Assembly (NCBI GenBank): GCA_965267475.1
Contig: OZ254079.1
Coordinates: forward strand, 3,100,001 to 3,164,000
Direction: 5' to 3'
From: JBCBKU01 sp965267475
Lineage (GTDB): Bacteria; Pseudomonadota; Alphaproteobacteria; Rhodobacterales; Rhodobacteraceae
DNA: 64,000 nt
Shown here: positions 34,193-42,430 of the stretch, piece by piece
Position numbering within the stretch: the first letter of the stretch is position 1
Layout of the letters: every line of letters begins with the position of its first letter
The notes under the pieces: model-generated
Databases searched by the model: none
Seen by the model: only the letters and a program-made list of their open reading frames with translations
What the model was told of the DNA's origin: nothing
Program-made: the position numbers and the translations under genes

Positions 34193-34921
34193 TTAACGCA
34201 AACGCGGCGGTTTCAGGGGATTTGTGCCCGGCGCCTCACGTTTTAAAGGGTTTGGGGCCGGAATATCAAACCGAAGTCCGACTTTTTTGAGAAGTCCGAT
34301 CAAGGGGTCGGAATGTTCGAGAAAGACAAGATCGACCGTTTGTCCGTCATTGCCCACAAAGACCACGGCCTCGCCAATTGACTGGCCTAGGGAGTCCTCG
34401 GCACCCTTGGTCGCACCCACTACGGCAAGCAGCAATCGCGCCGGACCGTCCCCGAATACACCGCCCGCCAACCAGGCGTGATCGGCCAGCCCCTCGGCCT
34501 GCGCCAACCGACGATCCAGCGCCGCAAGAAGCCGGTCAGACAAGCCCGTGGGCGCGGTCACCTCTGTGGGCGCCGTGGCCTGAACCCGGGCCGTTTCCGA
34601 CAGTAAATCGGCCAGCCAATCGACCGCGTCGGCGGGTATCACGCGGGCGGACGGCGCCTCAGGCAGGTTCAGCCCAATACCTAGACCCTGTCCGGCCAGC
34701 ATCTCGACCAGCGCCCGGCCCGGCATGACCGCACGGTCAGCGGGACCTTCTGCAAAGGCCGCAAGACGGTCGTCGGTTTCGAACGCCAGGGCCAGCGGCC
34801 CATCCGAGACCGGAAAAATCTGCACCTCGTCGCCATCCAGCAAGACGGACAGTTCCGACCCCAGAAGCGCTTCGTAAAAGGCCAGATCCGGCCCATCTGC
34901 CAAACGATCCAACGGTGTCAC
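34193..34921 (-). CDS. SseB family protein
   Basis: 242 residues, GTG start at 34921 overlapping the glycosylase stop as GTGA. The N-terminal half (FYEALLGSELSVLLDGDEVQ, then FPVSDGPLALAFETDDRLAA and a MPGRALVEML stretch) matches the SseB N-terminal domain. The second half is Ala-rich with a final FDIPAPNPLKRE tail. SseB homologues in E. coli enhance sulfurtransferase activity, but the role here is unknown. Cytosolic. Confidence 0.75.
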   Translation of the reverse strand: MTPLDRLADGPDLAFYEALLGSELSVLLDGDEVQIFPVSDGPLALAFETDDRLAAFAEGPADRAVMPGRALVEMLAGQGLGIGLNLPEAPSARVIPADAVDWLADLLSETARVQATAPTEVTAPTGLSDRLLAALDRRLAQAEGLADHAWLAGGVFGDGPARLLLAVVGATKGAEDSLGQSIGEAVVFVGNDGQTVDLVFLEHSDPLIGLLKKVGLRFDIPAPNPLKREAPGTNPLKPPRLR

Positions 34922-35505
34922 GCCAAAGCCTCTGCCACCTGAGCCCGCAAGGCAGGCAACAGATCGGTCTCAAACCACGGGTTCTTTCTGATCCACGCGT
35001 TGTTTCGCCAGGATGGGTGGGGCAACGGGAAAACGCGCGGTGCGTGATCCCGCCAGGCCTCAACCGTCGCTGTGACGCCAGTCTTCACGCCCAGGTGCCA
35101 TTTATGGGCGTACCCGCCGACCAGCACCGTCAGGCGGACGGACCCGAGCGCCTCCATCACCTGCCCATGCCAGGTCTTTGCGCAAATCTTCGGTGGCGGC
35201 AGGTCCGACCCCTTGGCGTCATATCCGGGGAAGCAGAAGGCCATCGGCACAACTGCCAACCGGTCACGGTCATAGAAGATGTCCTCACCGATCCCCAGCC
35301 AGTCGCGCAGCCGGTCCCCCGAAGGATCAGTGAAGGGCTTGCCGCTTTCATGAACCCGCGCGCCCGGCGCTTGGCCCGCGACCAGAATGCGCGCTCCGGG
35401 TCGGAACCAAACGACCGGACGTGGCGCGTGCGCCGTTGCGGTGGCCGCGAAGCGATCTTCGCAAATCCGGCAGGCGCGGATGTCTTGGGTCAAAGTCTCA
35501 ACCAT
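34918..35505 (-). CDS. Uracil-DNA glycosylase family protein
   Basis: 195 residues of the UDG fold. The active-site region is VAGQAPGARVHESGKPFTD and the DNA-contact loop is PLPHPSWRNN near the end. CRICEDRF near the N-terminus has two cysteines, but I cannot see the full cysteine set of a [4Fe-4S] class 4 enzyme. ATG at 35505 puts the start just before this conserved part. It would remove uracil or a related base from DNA. Coupled to the SseB-like gene. Confidence 0.85.
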   Translation of the reverse strand: MVETLTQDIRACRICEDRFAATATAHAPRPVVWFRPGARILVAGQAPGARVHESGKPFTDPSGDRLRDWLGIGEDIFYDRDRLAVVPMAFCFPGYDAKGSDLPPPKICAKTWHGQVMEALGSVRLTVLVGGYAHKWHLGVKTGVTATVEAWRDHAPRVFPLPHPSWRNNAWIRKNPWFETDLLPALRAQVAEALA

Positions 35506-35550
35506 GCCAGGCACATAGCCTTCGCACCGGCAAAGGTCGAGCCACCAGGG

Positions 35551-35588
35551 TTGCAATTCATTCTATATTTCTATAATTGTCGAAATAT
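35551..35588 (+). promoter_or_regulatory. ArsR promoter-operator overlapping the start codon
   Basis: A perfect TATAAT -10 box lies at 35572-35577, with a TTGCAA -35-like box at 35551-35556 (15-base spacer). An inverted repeat ATATTTC (35565-35571) / GAAATAT (35582-35588) encloses the -10 box and runs into the ATG at 35587. Transcription would start within about 2 bases of the ATG, so the mRNA is predicted to be leaderless, and bound ArsR would cover the -10 box. Confidence 0.65.
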
Positions 35589-35925
35589 GGAAGCGACTCA
35601 GCAAATCCCGCCCCTTGTGGAACTGGCTTCGCGCTTTGCCGCGCTTGGATCCGAACAGCGCCTGTCGGTGCTGCTGACCCTGGTGCGCGCCGGACCTGAG
35701 GGCCTGACCATTGGTGAGTTGGGCGACCGGACCGGCGTCACCGGCTCGACTCTGACCCATCACATGCGCGTCCTGTCCCAGGCAGGCCTTGTGACCCAGG
35801 CCAAGGATGGCCGCCGGATCCTGTCGACGGCGGATATCGACGGCGTCCAGTCCCTGTCCGACTTCCTTCTGTCCCAATGCTGCGCCGATACCGACGCCCC
35901 GAACGAGACGCATGAACATGGCTGA
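35587..35925 (+). CDS. ArsR family transcriptional regulator
   Basis: 112 residues. Winged helix with SEQRLSVLLTLVRAGPEGLT and the recognition helix in TGVTGSTLTHHMRVLSQAGL. A Cys-Cys pair near the end (LLSQCCADTD) could bind a thiophilic ion such as As(III), Sb(III) or a heavy metal. The gene overlaps the permease start by 14 bases, so it likely represses the permease. No ribosome binding site precedes the ATG. Confidence 0.9.
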   Translation: MEATQQIPPLVELASRFAALGSEQRLSVLLTLVRAGPEGLTIGELGDRTGVTGSTLTHHMRVLSQAGLVTQAKDGRRILSTADIDGVQSLSDFLLSQCCADTDAPNETHEHG

Positions 35926-36952
35926 ACTGTCCCAACGCCCCCCCGCGCTCCAACTTTGGAAACGGATCGACAAGGTCTGGCTGGCCGTCCTGATCATCCC
36001 GGCCCTGGTCGCCGTCTTCGACCCGCCCCAGCTTTGGCCGACATTGACCTTTGCGGCGGGCGCATTCGGCCACACGGCAATCTTCATCGGCTTCGCTGTG
36101 CTCATGGTGGGGCTCTTGAAGGCCACCGGGTCGGAAACGCTGCTGGCCAAAGCGTTCGAAGGCCCGCAACTGCGCATGATCGTGCTCGCCGCCCTTTTGG
36201 GTGGGCTGTCACCCTTCTGTTCGTGCGAGGTGATCCCCTTCATCGCCGCGCTTCTGGCCGTCGGCGCACCCTTGTCCGCCGTCATGGCCTTCTGGCTGTC
36301 CTCTCCGCTGATGGACCCTGCCATGTTCACCATCACCGCGGGCGAAATTGGGCTTGACTTCGCCATCGCCAAAACTGTCGCTGCCGTGGGCCTTGGCGTC
36401 CTGGGCGGGCTTGGCACCATGGCCTTCGCGAAATCCGCAGTCTTCGCCAACCCGCTGAAAGATCAACCGGCCAAAGGCGGGTGCGGCTGCGGCCCAAGCC
36501 AGCCGTTCCAGGGCAAGCCTGTCTGGCGCTTCTGGACCGACCCGAAGCGTGTCGAAACCTTCCGCGACACGGTAGTCGAGAACGCGCTTTTCCTCGCGAA
36601 ATGGCTGATGATCGCCTATCTCTTCGAAGCTTTGATGATTACCTATGTGCCCGCCGACCTGATCGCGCAGATCCTGGGCGGCACCGGGATCGGCACCATC
36701 GCGCTTGGCGCGCTGGTCGGGATGCCAGCTTATCTGAACGGCTATGCGGCCGTTGGCCTGATCGACGCGCTGCTGGCACAGGGCATGGCCGATGGCGCCG
36801 CAATGGCCTTTGTCATCGCAGGCGGTGTCAGTTCGATCCCGGCGGCCATTGCCGTCTGGGCGCTGGTCAAACCACGGGTCTTCGCCGCCTATCTGGGATT
36901 TGCCTTCACCGGCGCCCTGATCGCCGGTCTGACCTGGAACATCGTTGCCTGA
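35912..36952 (+). CDS. ArsP/YraQ-type permease
   Basis: 346 residues with about eight membrane helices. LSPFCSCEVIPFIAALL is the hallmark Cys-containing motif of the PF03773 permease family, which includes the organoarsenical exporter ArsP. A GGCGCG cysteine-rich loop lies near residue 190 in the cytosolic region. It is coupled to an ArsR regulator, which supports a role in metal or metalloid efflux. The substrate cannot be fixed from sequence. ATG at 35912 is preferred; ATG at 35918 is also in frame. Confidence 0.85.
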   Translation: MNMAELSQRPPALQLWKRIDKVWLAVLIIPALVAVFDPPQLWPTLTFAAGAFGHTAIFIGFAVLMVGLLKATGSETLLAKAFEGPQLRMIVLAALLGGLSPFCSCEVIPFIAALLAVGAPLSAVMAFWLSSPLMDPAMFTITAGEIGLDFAIAKTVAAVGLGVLGGLGTMAFAKSAVFANPLKDQPAKGGCGCGPSQPFQGKPVWRFWTDPKRVETFRDTVVENALFLAKWLMIAYLFEALMITYVPADLIAQILGGTGIGTIALGALVGMPAYLNGYAAVGLIDALLAQGMADGAAMAFVIAGGVSSIPAAIAVWALVKPRVFAAYLGFAFTGALIAGLTWNIVA

Positions 36953-37135
36953 CACGGGCTTTGGACGCCGAAGCAGTCGCGCGGGCGCCACATCGCCCAC
37001 GCGATTGTGACGAACGCAAAGGCTCCGTTGCGTCACCCCCGTACAATCGGCCATAATCCCGCCCAACTAATAAAATAGCGCTTAGTTAACACCGCTCAAA
37101 TAAGGGTGGAGCGCAGAGGCAGTCCTGGAGCGGAG

Positions 37136-37789
37136 ATGCTCGAGTTCGATAACGTCAGCAAGTCCTTTTGGACTGGGACGCAACGCAAGGTCATTTTGGA
37201 CCAGGCGTCGTTTCGCGTGGACCTTGGAAAATCGCTCGGAATCCTTGCAAAAAACGGCACCGGCAAGACCACGATCATCAACATGATGGCGGGTCTGGAA
37301 AAGCCCGATGAGGGGACGATCAAGCGGAAAAGCCGAATCTCGTTTCCCCTGGGCTTCATGGGCGGCGTGATCGGCAAGCTGTCGGCGCGCGACAACTGCC
37401 GCTATATCGCCCGGCTTTACGGGCTCGACCCCGACTATCTTGAGGCATACTGCCGCTGGATCTGCGGGCTTGAGGAATATTTCGACATGCCGGTCGGAAC
37501 CTATTCTTCGGGCATGAAGGGGCGGTTTTCCTTCTCGCTTCTCCTGGCGCTCGATTTCGACATTTATCTGATCGACGAAGGCATGCCTTCTTCCACGGAT
37601 GTCGAATTCAACCGCAAGGCCGCCGGGATCCTGCGGGAACGGCTGGAAACCGCGACGGTGATCATCGTGTCGCACCAACCGACCACGCTTGCCAAGTTTT
37701 GCCGTTCGGCCGCTGTCCTGCGGGACGGGCGGTTGACCATGTTCGACACCCTGGAAGAGGCGCGAGAGCTTTATGACTACCAAGCCTAA
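37136..37789 (+). CDS. kpsT: Capsular polysaccharide ABC exporter ATPase (KpsT-like)
   Basis: 217 residues. Walker A is LAKNGTGKTT, the signature is YSSGMKGRFSFSLLLALD in place of LSGGQ, and Walker B is DIYLIDEG; these are KpsT/Wzt traits. It would energise export of a polysaccharide through a KpsM permease. The next gene overlaps by 17 bases and encodes a KpsE-like protein, but no kpsM or outer-membrane gene lies next to them. The 183-base upstream gap has an AACTAA/TTAGTT dyad (37065-37087). Confidence 0.88.
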   Translation: MLEFDNVSKSFWTGTQRKVILDQASFRVDLGKSLGILAKNGTGKTTIINMMAGLEKPDEGTIKRKSRISFPLGFMGGVIGKLSARDNCRYIARLYGLDPDYLEAYCRWICGLEEYFDMPVGTYSSGMKGRFSFSLLLALDFDIYLIDEGMPSSTDVEFNRKAAGILRERLETATVIIVSHQPTTLAKFCRSAAVLRDGRLTMFDTLEEARELYDYQA

Positions 37790-39392
37790 GGCCCAGAGGT
37801 TCCGCATTCGCCGGGGCGAAGATCGTCGCCGGCCCGCCCCGAAACCGGTGGATGACGCCGATGCGTTCGCGCCGGCCGATGACGGGTTCGGTGATGGCCC
37901 CTTCCCAACGGCTGAAGAGCCGGCGGCTAAGGCCCCGGAAGAGATTGCGGATGAGCTGAAAAAGATCGAGGCCGAAGGGCTGACCACGCGCCAGTTGCGC
38001 ATGGCCCGGCGGCTCGCCCAGAAACACGACATCAAGGTCGCCAGCGACGTCGATGCCGTGCGCCAATTGCGCGCCCGGGGTATCGATCCGTTCCAGCGGG
38101 TGAACATGCTGGAACTGGTCGAGGCGGACAAAGGCAAGAATTCCGATACCGCGCCCGCGAAGGCCGATCAGAAGAACCTGCCGCAACCCACGGGGAAACC
38201 GGGCCAGCCGGGGACTGAGGTCGGCCATCAGCCGACGGCAGCCGAAATCCGTGCCCGCGAGGTCATGGACATGCAGCGCGACATCGCGCGCAGGCGGCGC
38301 CGGAACCTGCTCGCGTTGATGACGCGGCTCACCGTATTCGTGACACTGCCGACGCTGATCGCCGGTTACTACTTTTACGTGGTCGCCACGCCGATGTACG
38401 CGACGAAGTCCGAATTTGTGATCCAGCAGGCCGATAGTGCCGGCAGCCCCGTTGGCGGTCTTTTCAGCGGGACGGGCTTTGCGACCAGTCAGGATTCCAT
38501 CACGGTCCAATCCTATCTCGGGTCCCGCGACGCCATGCTTCGTCTCAACCAGGACCTTGGATTCAAAGAGCATTTCAGCCAGGCCGAGATTGACCGATTG
38601 CAGCGGCTTGCACCGGACGCCTCGAACGAAGATGCCTATAAGGTTTTCAAACGAAACGTGAAAATCGGCTACGATCCGACCGAAGGCATCATCAAGATGG
38701 AGGTGATCGCAGCCGACCCTCAGGTTTCTGCGGCGTTTTCCGAGGCGCTGATCGGCTTTGCCGAGGAACAAGTCGATGACTTGACCCAGCGCTTGCGCGA
38801 AGACCAGATGCAGGGCGCCCGCGAAAGCTTCCGCGAGGCGGAAGAAAAGATGGTCGCGGCGCAGAACCGCGTTCTTGAATTGCAGCAGCAATTGGGTGTC
38901 CTGGACCCCGCGTCCGAGACCGCCAGCGTCATGAGCCAGGTCTCAACGTTCGAGGTCGAGCTGGCCGAAAAACGGCTGCGCCTGCGACAGCTTCTGTCCA
39001 ACCCTTCGCCCAACGCGGCCCGCGTGGCGGGCGTTCAGGGCGATATCGACCGGCTGGAACAGCTGGTGTCCGAGCTTCGGGCGCAACTGACCGAAAGCGC
39101 CGCGGGGGAAAACTCGCTCGCGCAGATCAACAGCCGCCTTTCAATGGCCGAGGTGGACCTGGAAACCCGTACGATGATGATGCAGGAGGCTCTTGCAGCT
39201 CAGGAATCGGCGCGGATCGAAGCCAACCGTCAGGTCCGCTATCTGTCGCTCGGGGTCACGCCTGTGCCACCGGACGAACCGACCTATCCCCGCGCATTTG
39301 AAAACACCGCCGTGGCCTTTTTCGTCTTTGCGGGCATCTATCTGATGCTGTCGCTGACGGTTTCGGTCCTGCGGGAACAGGTCTCAAGCTAG
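37773..39392 (+). CDS. kpsE: Capsule polysaccharide export inner-membrane protein (KpsE-like)
   Basis: 539 residues. A charged, proline-rich cytosolic N-terminus of about 175 residues precedes membrane helix 1 (about 185-205); a long periplasmic coiled coil (about 330-460) and membrane helix 2 (about 515-535) follow. This is the PCP-3/Wzz-like layout of capsule export proteins. KpsE bridges KpsMT to the outer-membrane channel. The long N-terminal extension is common in Rhodobacteraceae homologues. Translationally overlapped with kpsT. Confidence 0.85.
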   Translation: MTTKPKAQRFRIRRGEDRRRPAPKPVDDADAFAPADDGFGDGPFPTAEEPAAKAPEEIADELKKIEAEGLTTRQLRMARRLAQKHDIKVASDVDAVRQLRARGIDPFQRVNMLELVEADKGKNSDTAPAKADQKNLPQPTGKPGQPGTEVGHQPTAAEIRAREVMDMQRDIARRRRRNLLALMTRLTVFVTLPTLIAGYYFYVVATPMYATKSEFVIQQADSAGSPVGGLFSGTGFATSQDSITVQSYLGSRDAMLRLNQDLGFKEHFSQAEIDRLQRLAPDASNEDAYKVFKRNVKIGYDPTEGIIKMEVIAADPQVSAAFSEALIGFAEEQVDDLTQRLREDQMQGARESFREAEEKMVAAQNRVLELQQQLGVLDPASETASVMSQVSTFEVELAEKRLRLRQLLSNPSPNAARVAGVQGDIDRLEQLVSELRAQLTESAAGENSLAQINSRLSMAEVDLETRTMMMQEALAAQESARIEANRQVRYLSLGVTPVPPDEPTYPRAFENTAVAFFVFAGIYLMLSLTVSVLREQVSS

Positions 39393-39394
39393 GC

Positions 39395-39760
39395 TCAGGC
39401 CGGGTTCAGCATCCGGCCAAGCCCGCGCCCGCCCAGCACATGAACGTGCATGTGCGGCACCTCTTGTACGCCGTCCCGTCCGGTATTCGCGATCAGGCGA
39501 AACCCGTCCGCACGAACCCCCGTCATCTCGCAGACCTGTCCCACCGCCCGGGTGAAATCGGCGATCTCCTCGACCGAGGCGTTCAGCGCGAAGTCGTCAT
39601 AGCTGACATAAGCCCCCTTCGGGATCACCAGCACATGCACCGGCGCCTGGGGATTGATGTCGTTGAAGGCCAGCGCATGATCGGTTTCAAGCACCGTGCT
39701 GTTCGGGATCTCGCCCCGCAGGATCTTCGCAAAAATGTTCTGATCGTCATAGGCGGCCAT
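39395..39760 (-). CDS. HIT family (HinT-like) nucleotide hydrolase
   Basis: 121 residues. The histidine triad is VPHMHVHVLGG (H103, H105, H107). N-terminal DDQNIFAKILRGEIPNS is HinT-like. Such enzymes split AMP from phosphoramidates or acyl-adenylates, acting as cytosolic housekeeping enzymes. ATG at 39760 is chosen since the family starts there; an in-frame ATG 18 bases further upstream adds nothing conserved. Only two bases separate its end from the convergent kpsE. Confidence 0.92.
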   Translation of the reverse strand: MAAYDDQNIFAKILRGEIPNSTVLETDHALAFNDINPQAPVHVLVIPKGAYVSYDDFALNASVEEIADFTRAVGQVCEMTGVRADGFRLIANTGRDGVQEVPHMHVHVLGGRGLGRMLNPA

Positions 39761-39828
39761 GGCCAACACCCCTTGCATGCTCAGGTTTCCTCCGTTGCAC
39801 CGGAAACCGCCAAGAAGTGCAATCAGTA

Positions 39829-41406
39829 TTAGTCGACGAACAGATAATCGGTCGATGCGATGGTAATCGCCTTGTCCTCGGCGATCGACAAAAACGGCGC
39901 CAGGGCCGCGGCGTTTTCCTCAGGGCTGGCCTTTTCGCGGATCCGGTAGAACTCGGGAAAGTTCTCGTCCCTCAGCGCATCAGATTCATGCGCGATGTCA
40001 TTCCGGATCGTCGGCAAGAGCGTCCGGATCGTTTCGGTCGGGGTCTGTTCACCGGCCAGACCAACCCGCCGGGCATGGCCCAGAATATAGTCATCCGTGA
40101 AGACGCATTCGACATCCAGAAGCCGGGTGATGCTTCGATCCTCATAGAAATCCTTCAGCAATTCCAGATTGTTGGGATCCATGCAGATGATCAGCCGATC
40201 TGTTTCGAAATAGTCGAACAGCATCCGCATAAGCGCACGGCGATGCCGCGTGCGCTTTTCCAGCGACCCCTGAATGCCGCCCAGATCGGGAAGCCAGGTG
40301 GCCTCTTCATCGAACAAATACTCGATCGCCGGCAAGTTCGACACTTGCCGCACCCGATCCAGAAGCCGTTTCGCCACGTGCCATTTCTTGCAGGCTACGA
40401 TCAGAAGCTCACGCTCGCGCCCGATCGTGGCTTCTTTTTCCCAGAACCGTGGCGCGAACCGTTGCCCGACCCGACCCCGGTCGGTGAGAAACTTGAACAG
40501 GCGCCGCCCCTCGTTCGAGATCTGGAAGCTTACCCCGCTTGACGCATAAAGCCGCCCCAGCCGCTGCCGAAGCGTCTTGGCCTCGGGCGAGATCTTGCGG
40601 GCGAACAGGAAATCCTGGCTCAAAAGCAGATCATAGTGATCGTCATAGAAATTCACCGGCATTCCGTAATCCGAGAACATCAGGAACGTAAGTGTCCGGT
40701 TTTCGATCTCGTCCTCGGGGACGATATGGCGCACGAGCGTTTGGAAAAACGTCTCATCGGGGATCCAGGTGGTCCGGAAGAAGCGCACGATCTCGGGCCG
40801 CGATTTCAGAAGCGCAAGAATGTCCTCGACCGTTCTGCGCCTCAGGCACCACCACTGGCTGCCGATCATGATCTGCATGTCATGGGGCCAGCGCCGGGTG
40901 ATCCCGAACCGCCGTTGCAGGTTCATGGCCCCGTAAAACAGCGCCTTCTGTGCCCGTTCATTGAAATAGTGGCGATAGATCAGCCGCTCTTCTTGGATCC
41001 CCGTCTTGATCCAGTCGCTTTCGAAGAAATCGAAGCTTTCGATGAAATCCCTGTCATGGGCATCCAGGAAATCGTGCACATATTCTGCCGATTTGATCGC
41101 CATGCAATCGCCGGACAGCATGTAGAAATGCGTGGCATCCGGAAAGGCATCGACGGCGGCTCGGATCGCCTCAAGCGTGGCCGCCACAAGGCTCCACTCA
41201 CCCCAGCCACAACGCTTCCGCTTTTTGGCGAAAACCACCCGTTCGTTCGCATCAAGCGCCGTGCGGATCTTGTCATAATCCGACTTTCTGGCCCGCGCAT
41301 CGAAATGGATCGCCATCACATCGCCCGCCCGCGTCAGACGGCGCGCTTGCTGGATCACCGCATCGGGATCCTTGTGGCAGAGAAGTATGAAGGCGATTTT
41401 GGCCAT
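39829..41406 (-). CDS. GT14 (Core-2/I-branching type) glycosyltransferase with C-terminal extension
   Basis: 525 residues. The first 290 residues match the Core-2/I-branching beta-1,6-N-acetylglucosaminyltransferase family: AFILLCHKDPDAVIQQARRL, FYMLSGDCMAIKS and WIPDETFFQTLVRH. The C-terminal 230 residues are a separate domain of unknown function typical of Rhodobacteraceae members. No membrane segment is seen, so it acts in the cytosol. It is divergent from a sulfotransferase and near capsule export genes, so surface polysaccharide decoration is a fair inference. Confidence 0.82.
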   Translation of the reverse strand: MAKIAFILLCHKDPDAVIQQARRLTRAGDVMAIHFDARARKSDYDKIRTALDANERVVFAKKRKRCGWGEWSLVAATLEAIRAAVDAFPDATHFYMLSGDCMAIKSAEYVHDFLDAHDRDFIESFDFFESDWIKTGIQEERLIYRHYFNERAQKALFYGAMNLQRRFGITRRWPHDMQIMIGSQWWCLRRRTVEDILALLKSRPEIVRFFRTTWIPDETFFQTLVRHIVPEDEIENRTLTFLMFSDYGMPVNFYDDHYDLLLSQDFLFARKISPEAKTLRQRLGRLYASSGVSFQISNEGRRLFKFLTDRGRVGQRFAPRFWEKEATIGRERELLIVACKKWHVAKRLLDRVRQVSNLPAIEYLFDEEATWLPDLGGIQGSLEKRTRHRRALMRMLFDYFETDRLIICMDPNNLELLKDFYEDRSITRLLDVECVFTDDYILGHARRVGLAGEQTPTETIRTLLPTIRNDIAHESDALRDENFPEFYRIREKASPEENAAALAPFLSIAEDKAITIASTDYLFVD

Positions 41407-41556
41407 CTTGGTGTGGCACCCGTACTGCTTTTTTGCCCCAGACCCTCAATATCAAGAAGAAGCATTGAAAAAACAGCAATATCTTGCGATTTTTACCGCA
41501 AAGTGAGGTCTGGCGCCTATTTCCGCGCAAAAGGACCAAAAACAGATGAGGCAGGC

Positions 41557-42360
41557 ATGGGGTTTCCGGGCACCTGGATGACCGAAAGCGAAAGCGTGGT
41601 GTACCGCGTGGTGCCGAAATGCGCCTGCTCGACCATTGGTCAGATCATGTACTTTTCCGACCATGGGTCGTTTTTCGACGGCGACATCCATGACGCCAAG
41701 GATGGCATGCACAAATGGGCGATCGAAGCGTCACAACCCCTGATCACCGACAATGTGAAGGCGCATAAATCCTTCGCCTTCACCTGCGTGCGAAACCCCT
41801 ATACGCGGATCCTGTCTTCCTTCTTCGACAAGATCTGCGGCATCCAGCGAAATGGCCAGCGCTATCGCGGCAATCTGGTGCCTCTTCTGACGCAGAAATA
41901 CGGGGTAGCGGTGGAGGGCGACTTCGATCAGGTCGCCTCGTTCCGCCGGTTTCTGCTGTTCGCGCGCGACACGATCCGCTGGAAGAAACCGATGGATCCC
42001 GACATCCACTGGTCGGCCATGTCGGGCCATGTGGCGACCTTCATCGTCAATGGCGGCCGCTATGACCGGATCTTTCACACCGAGACCTTCAATGACGGGA
42101 TGGCCGATGTCCTGAAAGCCATCAAGACGCCGGTGAAGGTGAAGCTGAAGGACGTGCCGCGCTTCAACGAAAGCGAGGGGCATGGCCCCAAGCGCGCGCA
42201 CCCGGTCGAGGATTATTTCGACGACCTGTCCCGCCACCTGATCTATGAAATCTACAAGCGGGACTTCGATCTCTTCAAATACGACTTCGACGACCCGTCG
42301 AACAAGATGCCCACCGGTGAGATCGACCTGGACGAGGTACACGCCAAACTCGGCACCTGA
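41557..42360 (+). CDS. Sulfotransferase family 2 protein
   Basis: 267 residues. The PAPS 5'-phosphosulfate loop is YRVVPKCACSTIGQIMY near residue 15, and the 3'-phosphate site is FAFTCVRNPYTRILSSFF near residue 75; both are those of carbohydrate sulfotransferases (PF03567). It would transfer sulfate from PAPS to a glycan. GAGG at 41548-41551 supports ATG at 41557. It is divergent from the GT14 gene across 150 bases and ends at a strong bidirectional terminator. Sulfation of an exported polysaccharide is inferred. Confidence 0.85.
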   Translation: MGFPGTWMTESESVVYRVVPKCACSTIGQIMYFSDHGSFFDGDIHDAKDGMHKWAIEASQPLITDNVKAHKSFAFTCVRNPYTRILSSFFDKICGIQRNGQRYRGNLVPLLTQKYGVAVEGDFDQVASFRRFLLFARDTIRWKKPMDPDIHWSAMSGHVATFIVNGGRYDRIFHTETFNDGMADVLKAIKTPVKVKLKDVPRFNESEGHGPKRAHPVEDYFDDLSRHLIYEIYKRDFDLFKYDFDDPSNKMPTGEIDLDEVHAKLGT

Positions 42361-42376
42361 CAGGATCCACCCGGAT

Positions 42377-42427
42377 CGCGTTTTTCGCGGAACGGGGCGG
42401 TCGGGTGGGCGGCCCGCGAAAAACGCG
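42377..42427. terminator. Bidirectional terminator between sulfotransferase and adenosine kinase
   Basis: A 14-bp perfect stem, CGCGTTTTTCGCGG (42377-42390) with CCGCGAAAAACGCG (42414-42427), around a 23-base G-rich loop. It sits between convergent stops. Confidence 0.75.
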
Positions 42428-42430
42428 GCC

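Noticed and set aside
37136..42360. Complete group 2 capsule locus
   Set aside because: kpsM, kpsD, kpsC and kpsS are absent; only the ATPase and KpsE-like genes are present, with two possible decoration enzymes.
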